Assembly: GCF_000003605.2 (NCBI RefSeq)
Contig: NW_003151773.1
Coordinates: forward strand, 78,145 to 115,797
From: Saccoglossus kowalevskii
Taxonomy: Eukaryota > Hemichordata > Enteropneusta > Harrimaniidae
Direction of reading: 5' to 3'
Length of the DNA stretch: 37,653 nucleotides
Made by a program: the position numbers and the translations under genes. The stretch's first letter is position 1; each line of letters opens with the position of its first letter. This document shows, one piece after another, positions 23,461 through 36,400 of the stretch. The notes under the pieces were generated by a model that ran no database searches, had not been told where the DNA came from, and saw only the letters and a program-made list of their open reading frames with translations.

Positions 23461-23836
23461 TTTTTGAACACCTATCATGTAGCAAAATGCATTTTTTTTG
23501 TCAATGAATGAGTAGATTGTATAGTATGCTTAAATATATTACTCAACAATTTACTTACTTTTATCTATTTTACAGCTGTTTGAGTTGTTTATCCAGAACT
23601 TTTGGGGTGGTCTTTGGTGGCAATAGTTCAAAAACGAATACTGGATGGTGAGCATTTTGCTTGGTACATAATAGGCATTTAAAAACACTGTCTGCGAAAT
23701 TGCCTAGAGTGTGAAACACACAAGAACCCCTCCAACCAATACACTGTACCCAAATGATTTTTAAAAAGGCACCAGAGACTAACTATGATAAATTTACTGA
23801 AATTTATATACAATAAATATACATTTTTGGAATTAT

Positions 23837-23842
23837 TTTAAT
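23837..23842 (-). promoter_or_regulatory. Candidate NADSYN1 polyadenylation signal (ATTAAA)
   Basis: ATTAAA on the minus strand, about 50 nt after the NADSYN1 stop codon. It is the common variant hexamer, and no AATAAA is closer to the stop. Confidence 0.35.
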
Positions 23843-23890
23843 GTTATTTGGGTATTAAGTAGCTCAATTCATGGCAATTATATTAAACTA

Positions 23891-24478
23891 TCAGACATAG
23901 GTTGGGGTAATGTGTCCCTTGCTACCTTTGGTCGGAGTTTTCCATGTCCAGGGCTTCCACCATGCACCACCCGATCCAGAGACCCTACTGCTGGTAGCGC
24001 TAGTACTCAAAGATCGCTTGAGCCCAGATATTGAACTTCTACGTTTCTTGACTGAGGCAAGAGCTTTTAGGGTCTCAGTCATTCCTGAATCCTCACCAAT
24101 GACACTGGCACATCGCTTTCTTCCTTTGAATCCTGGTTCAGATCTGGTAGAACCTTGCCGGTCATGTTTTAAAATCTCAATCTCGTCTCTGACAGATGTT
24201 GGTGTCATGACAACACATCCTGCATCTTCATACTTAACACTGACAATGGACGCATCAGTGCAAATTGAGAAATTTCTCGAAGAGGTTTCAGTTTCCATAG
24301 CAACCAATACTCCAGCATCTGTCTCATCCGGCGCTTTGTCAGTGAAGAAAGCTCTTCTTGCTTTCTGCTCTTTTTTAGGACCACCAAACATTCCGCTATA
24401 ATCTGCATCTTTCCTTTTAGACGACCCAGTGTTACCATGGAGACTGTTTCCTTTATCTTTCTCCTCAAGTGTTTTCAC
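23891..24478 (-). CDS. NADSYN1: NADSYN1 last exon: long basic Ser/Thr-rich tail
   Basis: Acceptor TTGTTAACAG, then 195 codons and TGA. The human protein ends roughly 20 residues after this exon junction, so most of this exon is an extension. It is low in hydrophobic residues and rich in Ser, Thr, Lys and Arg. It has basic clusters ([37 protein letters not shown]) resembling nuclear-localisation or kinase sites (RRSS, KRSLS), then a Trp-rich patch, [11 protein letters not shown], before the end. The frame is fully open over 588 nt in AT-rich DNA, and the reading phase continues exactly from the previous exon, so it is very likely coded. Its function is unknown; it is probably disordered and regulatory. 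Confidence 0.9.
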   Translation of the reverse strand: MKTLEEKDKGNSLHGNTGSSKRKDADYSGMFGGPKKEQKARRAFFTDKAPDETDAGVLVAMETETSSRNFSICTDASIVSVKYEDAGCVVMTPTSVRDEIEILKHDRQGSTRSEPGFKGRKRCASVIGEDSGMTETLKALASVKKRRSSISGLKRSLSTSATSSRVSGSGGAWWKPWTWKTPTKGSKGHITPTYV

Positions 24479-27400
24479 CTGTTAACAAAAGCAAAACATA
24501 CTTGATCTAAAATTCATGAATTATGTGTACAAGTTGGTAAGATAGAGGAAACAATAATGTAGTGAATTATTGAAGCAATATATCACAAAAGCATGATGTA
24601 TGTATATGTGTATATATATATATATATATGAATAAATAAGCGTCAGTCACATTTCTTCTGTATAAATTACATTATGATATTATACAAAGCTGGGGAATGG
24701 TTTTTAATATATCACATCATATCATTAGTATTTTTGTAGTTTTTTAATATTAAGCCCTTAAAAAATAACAGAAGTATCTAATCAGAGAAACAAACTCAAA
24801 ATGTAACAAGGCATTCTGAATGTATTCATTGTGCAACAGAATAGGTTCTGCATCTTACATGCAGCAGTTAATTTCAAACTAGTCTTGCGTACAAGACGCT
24901 GCACACAATTCACAACGAACATAAGCCTTGACAAACAAAGTCTAGACTTACACCATACAAGAAATCAAGAGTTTGTTGCACCAGATATGGTATGCAAGAT
25001 TTCAGGTTGCAGGTTGATTATTATGTTAATAGCTCCTTAATTTCAAGTGCTACCAAATGGAAAACAAACTGCTGAGCACTGAGATGCTGGGAATGAAAGT
25101 AAAAATACAATGCATTCAAATAACGTCATAATAAAGATATTCTATTTCCTGCTGTTCATACTGTCATACCTGCTCATCAATACTACGGAATTGCCAGGGC
25201 CATTTTGCATTGTACAGAAACTGACGTAGATCAAATCTATTATCATCAGGACTGTAGGATTCAGCATGATATGATGGGGTCAGTGTTGTCATCTTATGTC
25301 GGTTGATGGAGTATGTACGGAAAAAATGCTTCACTTTTTCTGCCACCTGCAAAACAGTAACATGATATGCAGGAATAAGTTACAAATAAATGAAAACATT
25401 TTTAGATGACTAACTTACTTTGGGAATGATACAACAGGGGACGAAATAGTCTGACTTTTGTATGTATGTTGCAAGTCTTGAGACACAAGTTGTTTATATT
25501 CACTTGGGCTTGATTGTTTACCAGCTTTCTAATTTTACACACTTAAAGCGGGATGGTCGTCACCTGCGCACATGCGAGAATTGAGTCCCAAGTGAAGATA
25601 ACAACACATGCTAAAAATGCAAAGGCTCATGGGTAGATGCTTGTTTGTAAACAATGACACGCTATGGCCATCTGACGCATGAGTACGTGACGACTCCCTC
25701 GCTTTAAAGGGCGGTGGTCGTTGTGATGCACGTGTTCGAATTTAATGTAAACAAACAATGTATTTGGTACGAGTCCCGTAATGAACAGGAGGTGGCATGA
25801 TGACCACTGCCTTTCAAACATTGTACTACCAGGTGTCAAACACAATTGATGCAAACACAATGAAAAATGCAGCATGCATATATTCGCAAACATCCCACAG
25901 TAAACAAAGCACTTTCCCTGAAATTGAGAAATATTCTCAGAATTAGTAACCCTTACAGTTCTTTACTTATTCTTTACTTTACTTATTTACAAATCACCCA
26001 CAAACTTCATAAACTGTGCATCCTTGAGTTGTCAAAAATATTCCTGCATCAAGTGATTGTCTCTTGAAATACATGTGGTGAATTTTCTTGATTCAGAGAA
26101 AATCTACATGCAAGGAAAATGTGCCTTGCTGTTCAAATAATAAAAAAAAAAAAAATTTTCTTCTGAAACACAGAGTACAATGTTTGTTTGTTTTTCATCA
26201 TGAGGGATTTGTGAGAAATAAAGCATAGACATATATATAACACTATCATCATATAACTACTAATTTGAATATGAACACTCTAAATTTGATATCTGTTGTC
26301 AAACTACCAACCACATTCTACCTGCTACTTTGGAATTATTTGCTTTAATTGAAAAATGGAATATGATTTGCAAAGACTGTCAAAACTGGGAAAGAAATGG
26401 TACATAACATTATTGAAGTGCATCATGATTTATATAACTGCATAATGCTTATTTTAGAAAACATAGAAATGTATATGGGTTGATAGTATCTCCTGAATTT
26501 TTATTTGTACAAACAATTTTAAGCATTAATTTGGTAATACAGACTTCTCCAAATGACCTTATTCACAAATTGCTGCAAATCAGTTTTAATGATCTGAAGA
26601 AGAAATTAATGACATACACTCTGGTAAGTATTATACAGAATAAATAAGCACAACATAAATTGAACATCTGAGTCTGTAAATACTACAGCTACGCATACAC
26701 AGAAAAGACAATAAAGTTTACGACACCGGACAACATTTTGCCACACCTTTGACTTTCCCTTCACTTCATTACAAGCAAGCCAAAATCAAGATCAAAGTAG
26801 TATTGACAATAATGATTTTTATTCACTACCATGTGACCAAGTTCTGACCAATCGCACATAAGCTATAATAAAAGTATTGTTACAATAGACCAGTATAAAA
26901 GGTAATAATAAGGAAATAATAGTATTACCTGACAACTATATTGTAAAAATGGTCAATACCTTTTTTAACTGAATATGATAAGCAGTTATTATTACCTGAA
27001 GTAAGATTTCAATTTATAATATTTGACTTACCTGCCTTGGAGAGTATACGTCCCTCCATTGATGTATCAACTTGCAAAACATTGAGTAAGGACCGCATTT
27101 GGACATTTTACGAAGTCTTCCAAAGACTGATAGTTGATCATAAGTCATACCCATGTCTGCCTGCAATAAATATTACAAACATTTGGAGATTCTGGAATTT
27201 TATATTAATTTTTGGAGATTCTAATGTGAGGAAATCTATATGAAAGTAGAGAAAAGAATATCAATGCTACATGTACATGTATATTCAGTAAATTTATGAT
27301 GTCCTGGTACTCGTAGATTGCAGCAATGAAATGTGTACTATTGTACATTCCAGTCATGACAAATCTCTCAACAATGCAAAGCATGAGGGTTCTTTTATGA

Positions 27401-30400
27401 GTAATTGTGCCAAATGTATTGACCAAAATGAAAAAAGTACAGACATATTTTTTGACAAAGACATCTGCATTGGTCACCCATTGCTAAAAAATAAAATAAT
27501 CAGACAATATACTTCTTAAATATATATATAACTATTATACCACAGTGTCCATTAGCTTAAGAGTAACTACAAAGTAGATAATAGTACTTTAAAGAATGAT
27601 AGGGAGCCCATTACCTCATCTGTCTGTGCTATTTTCCCTGCAGTTAAGGGTTCTAGTTCTGCAGTTGGTGGTGCTTGGATGATTCTACAGTTAAAAAAAT
27701 GAATAATTAATAATTATACAAAATTAATCAGTTGTTACAGAATAAAGTAAGCAATTTTCAATATCTGGCACTACACAACAAATACTGCGTCTGAAAAAAC
27801 AAACAAATAAATAAAACAATACATAGAATACAATACAATACAATACATACAGATTAATTGCTATGGCATGTGGGGATATAAGCTGAACACATTGTAAATG
27901 TGACACCATAATTAGAACTCACATTAAGAAACCCCTGAATGTAATCCTCTCTAGTTTGAAAAAAAAAAAAACATTTTGCAAGGGATGGCATGCCTGTATT
28001 GCAAACTGAATTATTTAAAAGATGGTAGTCATCGCGCCACGCATGCTTGAGATATATGGATCTCATATAAACAAAGATGGTGACTTTGACTGTTGCGTAG
28101 ATAAACAAGTACAAAATACCAAGCTTCAATTAGGTACTTTTTAGATGATTGAAAGGTATCGAAAGAGTCATTGGCAGTAATTAGTGCAAGTCGCGCCCAG
28201 GTCAAACCTAATACTTGTGATCTCCATTAGAAGAGCGCATTGTTCGTCAACACAAATTTTGCACATGTGCAGCGCAACGACTGCTTCCCTTTAACATAAT
28301 ACCAGAATAAGCAAACCTTAGGTTTAGGAATAGAATTTTAGAGAAATCCAACTCAGTTTTGAAATGGTCAACTTTTCTAATATTGCCAGTAACAGTGTAG
28401 GGTGATTGACTTCAATTTTAGTACTTTCAACATTGTGATGATTTTACATGCACCGGGGTATTTACTATTTTATTTTGAAAAATAGACGAATAACTTTTTT
28501 CTAATTTTGTTTGGTATGTGACTCATTGGTTCTATTAGTAAAATAGCCCATGGTTTGAATCACACTGTTTTGAAAGCTTGATGTAAACATACAACTACAC
28601 AAACCTGTGCAGGATTCTACCGAGAGGTCACATATTTTACCTTGGCTGGCGAAGGTGAAAATATCTCTGCTTCTTACAATTTTACATTGGTCTATAGGGC
28701 TGTCATTCAGATAATATTACAGTTGAATTGCGGGTTTGATATGAGGTTTATTGGTTGTGCTAACCAGCATATCTCAGTTGTTAAGGTGTGCATTATGAGG
28801 TTCAAGTAAGCATACACTACACTGTGATGGTCAGGTACAACAGTAGGACTAATCAAAAGTACCCAGTTGTTTAAAAAAGAGCACCTTAACTCAGAAATTT
28901 TTTTTACTTACTTGTCAAGTGAAGGCAGGTTGTATTTTTCTTTTGCATACAAGATGAATTTCTTGAGATCAGTTTTACTAATCCCACCAATAGGATTGAT
29001 ATCAGCGCTGGAACAATCATATTTAGTGAGATAACCTCTCAAGCTAATAATAAAGTAAAAAATCATATAATGTATCGAGTGAGAACTCCACCCAATTTCA
29101 AAGCAATAACATTTAAAAAGCCAAACCATGCAATACCAAAGATCTACACAAGTCGTGATTAAGGATAGTACATAACAAAAAAGTTCTATAAACTTCTTTC
29201 TCCAGACTTGTATAGACTTCTGTAGAAATCTTATAGAATGATAAATTATCTGCGTTTCGTAGATTAGCAGATAATTGCTATCTATTCGTATGTAAATTAT
29301 TCAGGTGCCATTGCACCTGCTCCTATTGGTTAGTGGCTAAGTAGCCAGGTGCTCATGAGTATATAGTAAGAAGTGTATTCTATTGTATTCAGTCTCGGTT
29401 GCAAACAACTCATGATGTATTTTTAATTTTTATATATGTATTGTATTCTTAATATGGACGACTCCCGACGTCCACCCCTAGGTACATCTGACATTGCATC
29501 GGGTACAGGTTTCCAGATGTTTTTCTCCCATTACGGGTTTTTATATCTGTTTTTTCCTGGGCGGTTGATGTATTCGCGATGGGGCTTTGGCATCAATTTC
29601 GTGTATATTTACATATGTAAGGGGGATAAATAAACGTTGTAATAAACGCGTGTGGCTCCTGGGTGCTGCAACCACCGCATACCGCATTTCATGCTTGTTG
29701 TATAATTTGTATGAATAATTGAAGTTAAGTATAGATTCTGAATAGACTTGACTATTTTGTAGAATTTGAGTTATATAGAATGTCTATAAGAGTTTTATAG
29801 AATTTTGAAAAGAAATTTTATAAAACAAATGAAAATGCTATAAACTTTCTATCAAACTTCTTTGATTATTTTAAAACTTCTAGAAGAAATCAAAGAAATA
29901 TGTTGATAGAAGTCTATAGACTTTGTTCAGGTAATAAAAATCACAACAAATCCTGGAAAATCACTGCAAAGCAACACAGATGGAATTAATAATACTTATC
30001 TGCACACATTGTCCATATTTGAACTATCCTAGTAACGTCAGTTCTAGTGTGAGTATTCTTAATCTTAATACATGTATCTAGGCAACAACATTTGAAATCC
30101 CAAATGTGGACTTGCCAAGAGTTTTGCACTTAACCCATCCCTTGTTAACGCCTTTAGCATGTGATTAATATTAATGATTAATATTAAACATTATATATTC
30201 TCAACTCTGCTTAATTTCAATTATTTCACCCGTCTTGTAAAAACAATACCAAAATAAGAGATACATGTACCTTTCATCAACATTAGCAGATCCTAGTACT
30301 AGTAGTCCTCCACTTAATCCACGTGACCATAGTGATAACTGGGCAAACTGGTAAGATAGAACCATTCTTGTACGAGCCTATAATAAATTTTCTATCATTA

Positions 30401-33400
30401 TCAAGCACTTTTGATCAGTTTTTATTGTTAAAATTCCACTATTATTTCTTAGTATGTAATATTGATAACCCCATATGAGATATAAAACACATGAACATGC
30501 AAAGGGCAATTTCAAACCGGTCACTGGTGCAAAAAAATGTAGCATAGTGGTTGTCACATCAGACTCATGATCGGTAGACCAGAGTTCAAATCCAACCTTA
30601 GGCTGAACATCAAAGGGTCGACATACCCTGGATGAGTGTGCCACAGACTCAATGGGAAGGCCAATTCCACTGGCCGAGATTCATTCACTAACGAATGCGA
30701 CTTTGGGGAATCCTTGGTTAAGGTCTGCAGGTGCTTGTGTTCGACTGGTTGACGCCAGGATAGCATATTAAAATTGACATTTGATATGGAGATGGCCACA
30801 CAGCCCTGTCATGTAGGCCCAAACAGAAAATGACTTCTGTGGCAAAATGCACTATGTGTCAGCACTAGCACTTGCAATTTGAACTTACAAAAAAAAAAAG
30901 TCAGGGGAGACAACAGTGACATTCAATGTCCGGAACTGTCGCCTGGCACAAAAACATTTAAAAAAAAAAAAAAAAGGGGGGGGGGGGCAATTTCAACTGA
31001 AAAAATGAACCCATTTCTTATGGTCTAACACAGGAGTTGAATAGAAGACAAACTCAACATCTTGAATCTGCATCAAACTAATAATAAATAAAACTGTACC
31101 TGTATATTCTGCAAAGCAAGGTTTTCACGAACACTGCCTCCATGCACTTTGAACTTTGGAGTTTTACCTGTTGCCGTGGTGAATATTCCAACGGATGCAG
31201 ACACAGCAGGATCAATATTGATGCTCAAATGGTAACTATGGTAACAAAAAATATGGCATTTGTTATTGTGAAGTAAACTACATAATTTTTGAATAAATTA
31301 ACAAATGTGGATACAAAATGTAATCAACAATGTTTACCTAATCAACAATGTTGTTCACCTAATCAACAATGTTTACCTAATTTGCACATAACAGTAATGA
31401 GAAGGTTAAAATCAGGCATTGTTTGACTGGGAACATAATAATAGACATAGTTGTACATAAATCTTAATAAAAAGAAAAACATTTTTCCACACACATTTAT
31501 CACTATTCAGTGAGTTCCATGACAGGCAAATTAGCATACTGCATATTAGCATACTGCAAATTAGCATACTGCATATTAGCATATTGCAAATTAGCATACC
31601 ACTGTACTTGGTTGAAGTTCCCCTGCAATCCACATGTACCGACTAAACTAAACAGACATTTTCACAAACACAAGCATGCAAGAATGAAGTAGAATTTGAG
31701 TCAACAGTTTTGACCTTCCATGATGAACTCACCTGCCAATATCAGCAGCCAATCTCTTGGCATTTTCCTTTGTTTCTTCAGATGAATTCACTGTTCCCAT
31801 GTAACATGTTGTAAACAGTTTGCAAGCCAAGTCTTTGGGATCTCTTGGTGTATATGTTTTATCACTGACTATTCTGCGTACGTCAGATAACACATCTGTA
31901 TCTATGGAAACGAAAAGTGTGCAATGACTTGATTTATGGTACAAAGATAAAACTTTTAGATATAATGAGGAAAAATAATGTAACATTCTCAAAATTTTGA
32001 ATAATTGTGGGAACCTGGTGAAAATTTAATTTCACACTCTGATGAAATAACACATTGATAACACTTACTTCCATTAGAGATGGCATCACACACCAAATGA
32101 CACATTGATGACACAAGACATGCTGTAGACGAACTATCAATACCACCACTTAATGGAAGAAAAAATCCACCCTAAAGATAAAAAATGATGATCAAATGGA
32201 ATTAAAAGGAAATTACTGGGTTCTTATATTTTAAGTGCCATCCAAGGAAATTTTATTGGATATTATGTAAGGCAATAGTTATTTAAGTGAGTCTCAATTA
32301 CATTGAAATGAAATCAAACCTGTCCACTGCGTCTTAGGTAGTCCCAAAGCCAGCATGCTGGACCAAGTGCAATCTCTTCAGGTACTGTGTGGTATTGCCA
32401 TTCGATTGGTTGAAAGCAGGGGATTGCAATATCATCATCAAGTGACAGGGAAAAGTCAACTTGAATTCTGGGATATGCTTGTGCAGTAGTTGCCTGGGAA
32501 TGAACGAATAATAAATGCAGATTTGAATGTCACAATTTAATAAAATAATATGTTATTAATGAGAGATTTTGTTTGTTGGACTTCTACATATTGTGATAAC
32601 CACTCCATTCATTGCATCTTGTACTCTTAAAAGTTGGGTTGAAGAAATGTATTACATTGTAATATGAGGTTATTACGAGAATATGCATAAAGACAGTACA
32701 GTGGAAGTATCGACCGACGCACAACCGAGGTCGATGCAATGGCATACTGTCCAAGTGCATACTTTGAGGTATCCTTGTGATAATCTTATTATTATACATG
32801 TTTTCCTTCCATGGATAAATCATGGAAATGCCAAAATCCGAAAAGTTTAGAACATAATTAGCGAACTTCTTTGTTTTTATTATTAGAGGATGCTTACGCG
32901 TGTAAATCATTCCATATTTGGAATTCACATTTCCTTATATGGTAGGATGAAAATACCCTGTAAAATATGGCAAAATTATTGCACACTGTAACCTATGGCA
33001 TTACGGTGACAGATGTTTAATAATATAAGATTATACCAGGGTAATGACAATACTGCAAAGTATACATTTAATGATTTTATCAATTGATGTGATCACATGC
33101 TACTTGAAACCGTACAATTAATTTTCATTATTCTTCCTATACTTATACATGCATCATAAATACAATAATTTTTAGTATTTATTAACTACTCTTTCATATA
33201 CTATATTATTTAGCCGAAATACTTGAACATTTTGCATACATCATCGGTGAACATAATGTCAATGTGCTAATATTTATAACAGTAGCATTGTTGAATGGAA
33301 AATATTTACATGTTAAGCTCAAATATTTGTTGAAGTTGATAATGGATTTCACAATGCTGGTTAAGTTATTACCTGCATAGAGCGGCTTGAAAACTCGCCA

Positions 33401-36400
33401 CGGAATGTTCGAATATCCTCCAAATCTAAAACTGCCGTGTAAACTTCCTAGAAATGGAAACGAATGATGCACAAATTAGCATATAATTTTTTTTTTAAAA
33501 AGTGTTACCGAGGGTAATACTTAATTAAATTTCTCTTGTTTCATATTCAAATTTACTATTTTGTGTTGTAGAATGATACAAGTAGTTCCACTTTGTTTTG
33601 AATTCAATTTGCGGGGGGAAAGACGGACGGACAGACAGACGGACAGACAGACAGGCATATAAAATAATGTCACATTATTTTAAGGCTGAGTTAGGTAGGA
33701 ATTTTGTAAAAACGGCAGGAAATACATACCACATTATTCAATGAAAACTGTTCTCCCTGAACAGCTATCTTGCCATTAAGACAAATCATAGAGCCCCCAT
33801 CATAGTAGACTCTCTCTCCATCACAGCCACGTAGATTGGAGAACATATAGATACCACCACACTGCAAACATAAATACATGTATATTAAATAAATTTGAAC
33901 ATAATCAGTCAAAGCATGGCAGAGATATGGCACTAGAACTGCATTCATCATAACAAAATGGCCGCCAGTCGTCTATTTTAAATTAGATCTGAAAAATAAA
34001 ATCATGTGCATCAAGGTCCCGTAATGTCCAGTGTATGTACCAAGTTTAAACAAAACCCATCCATAAATGCTTGATTTTGATGATTTTTTAGCACAAAAAT
34101 GGCCACCATTCGGCCATCTTGAATCAGATCGTGAAACAAATTGATGTGCATATTCATAATATTATGTACAATGTATGTGTGAAGTTTGATTGTGATTGGT
34201 CCAGGCATTTCCGGATGCACGCACAAACGCACAGACACACTGATGAACAGATGCACTGGGACTTATAATAATAATAATTTAAACAAAATGCATTATGTGT
34301 CAGCACTGGCACTTGCAATTTGCACATACCGGTTACTAAAAGTCATGGAGAAACAATAGTGACATTCAATTGTTAGAACTGTCGCCTGGCACATAAAACA
34401 TTTAAAACAATAATAATATAAAAATAATATTTAAACAACAAAAAACAATTTCAAGAATTTATCAAGTTTCTTGTAAGTAAACACACATACCAAATAATTT
34501 ATGACTTCTAGAAAAAATGCTTTGATTTGTTATGTAGATTAAGGCAATATTAATCCAAAAATAACTTTCTTTGATTATGTTGACATTTGTCAGTGTTCTG
34601 ACTGACACCTGAAGATAATAATGTCACAGTGAATGGCCATTACTATAACTGAGCCAATGGAAGTACACATGAACCAATAATTACATTATTACAGAATGAA
34701 GATACTTATTCTGACTTATTCTGAACTAAGACACCACTGTCATTTATGAAAGTGCATGTGCTACTAATATCAAAACTATTATTTTATTGCACATTAAATC
34801 ATTTAAATATGACTTACCATATTTGATTAGAAACACAAACCAAAAATAACACTTTTTGTATACTGAATTATTAAAATATTACTTGGAAACAGTCTGTAAT
34901 TTTTGTAAGCTCTACTGATAGATGTGTTACTGGTATATTGACCATAAACACACCTGTCATTTACAAATAGAGTAAAACACTTTTTAACCCAATAAATTTA
35001 ATATGTATAAATGCAATAACTTAATATTTAGCAGTTATTCTCCCATATATGTATTTTAATCCTGTCACTAGAGGGCGTGATTGTTTGTATTTATGACTTC
35101 AATCTACTCATGACAACCATCCCATAAAATTACCTTCTCCATGGCTGATTTAATTAGGTCAACCTTCTGATAAGCTTTGCGTAACTCATGATGACTCCCG
35201 CTTGCATTGGTAAATATTTCCACACCATCTAAACTCATATGAACATGTGGACTAAGAAGAAATCATAAAACCTATGAGCAAAGTTTCTTTAGTGTCTTGA
35301 AAACAAGTAACTTATAAATGTAATACTTTTATAATATAAAAGAAAGCAGCAAGAAGAAAAATGGTTTTTGCGTCAACATTGAGGACAATTGTAAGATAAA
35401 GGATTAGATCGTGGGACAACTGAATAATTTGTTGGATCACTGCATTAGTCAGCCAGTGCCTACATTACCTTACCTGTCTGATGTCCATAGTTCCTCACAT
35501 ATTTCACTACCAATGCAAGTATCCAATGTTGATATGACACCATCACCAAATGATACAGTTCTCTTATATTTGTTTTTAATGAAAAAGAAAAAAAAGTCCA
35601 ACATGTGAGAGCAAAAATGTGATTTATGTTGGTATTATTACAATGCCATATGATTCTCGCTATCATATGCCATCAAATACAATTCTTATTTGTAGATAAG
35701 AAGAATACGTTTATATTCACAGGATGGGGCTACGTCACAAAACGTACTGCGTTTCTAAGATGTGCACCACTGTACCATGTATTAAATTGGCTCTGTGCAA
35801 GCTGCTGTGGAACACCCATCAAAAAGCCGATGAAAACAGCTAAAGTCAAGGAAACGACACAAACTTGACTTTGAAGTAATGCTGAGCAACCAAATTCATA
35901 TATGTTGTACATGTAGGAGTAATCTAGTTACACTGTTAACATTAATATTATTTATACGGGCTAATAGTTTCCACTTAATCTCTTTGATACATAGAAGTTT
36001 TGGCTGGAGAAAAAGATGAGTTCCTATACAAAAACATTTTTGGGAAAAATATTTGTAGAATTTTTTCAGCAACAAGTTGAAAATTTGTTTCTGTTTCCAT
36101 ATTAATGTATATACTTTCGTAATTCATGTACCAATGAGAATTAAATTAATACATTTTTGTACTATTGACCCAATTAAGAGATAATCGTAAATTAATTTGT
36201 ATGCAATATATTTGACTATAATTTTCCACATAAAATGATGGTTGGAATTTATTTGACCAACAACAGCAATTGTAAGTAATCTGAGCGTCAACCAAACAGC
36301 AATCAATTCTGTGTCTAAAGAGTGGTACAACAGCAAATCAGAACCTCTTGTTTTAATTTGAATCTACATTCATGAATATTTACAAAAAAAATATGGACGA

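Larger units (their letters stand above)
29179..29924. mobile_element. TIR-bearing repeat with internal insertion
   Basis: The left end (AAGTTCTATAAACTTCTTTCT, 29181) and the reverse complement of the right end (AAAGTCTATAGACTTCTATCA) match as inverted terminal repeats. The flanks share a TCTATA/TAGAA-rich composition unlike the middle (about 29241-29690), which looks like a separate LTR-like block inserted within it. Confidence 0.45.

Noticed and set aside
23910-24401. 163-codon open frame on the plus strand
   Set aside because: Antisense shadow of the NADSYN1 last exon, which is in phase with 15 other exons.
30378-30799. Two minus-strand frames of 88 and 81 codons
   Set aside because: They lie in a NADSYN1 intron and overlap the antisense of the tRNA-derived SINE; no protein similarity is seen.
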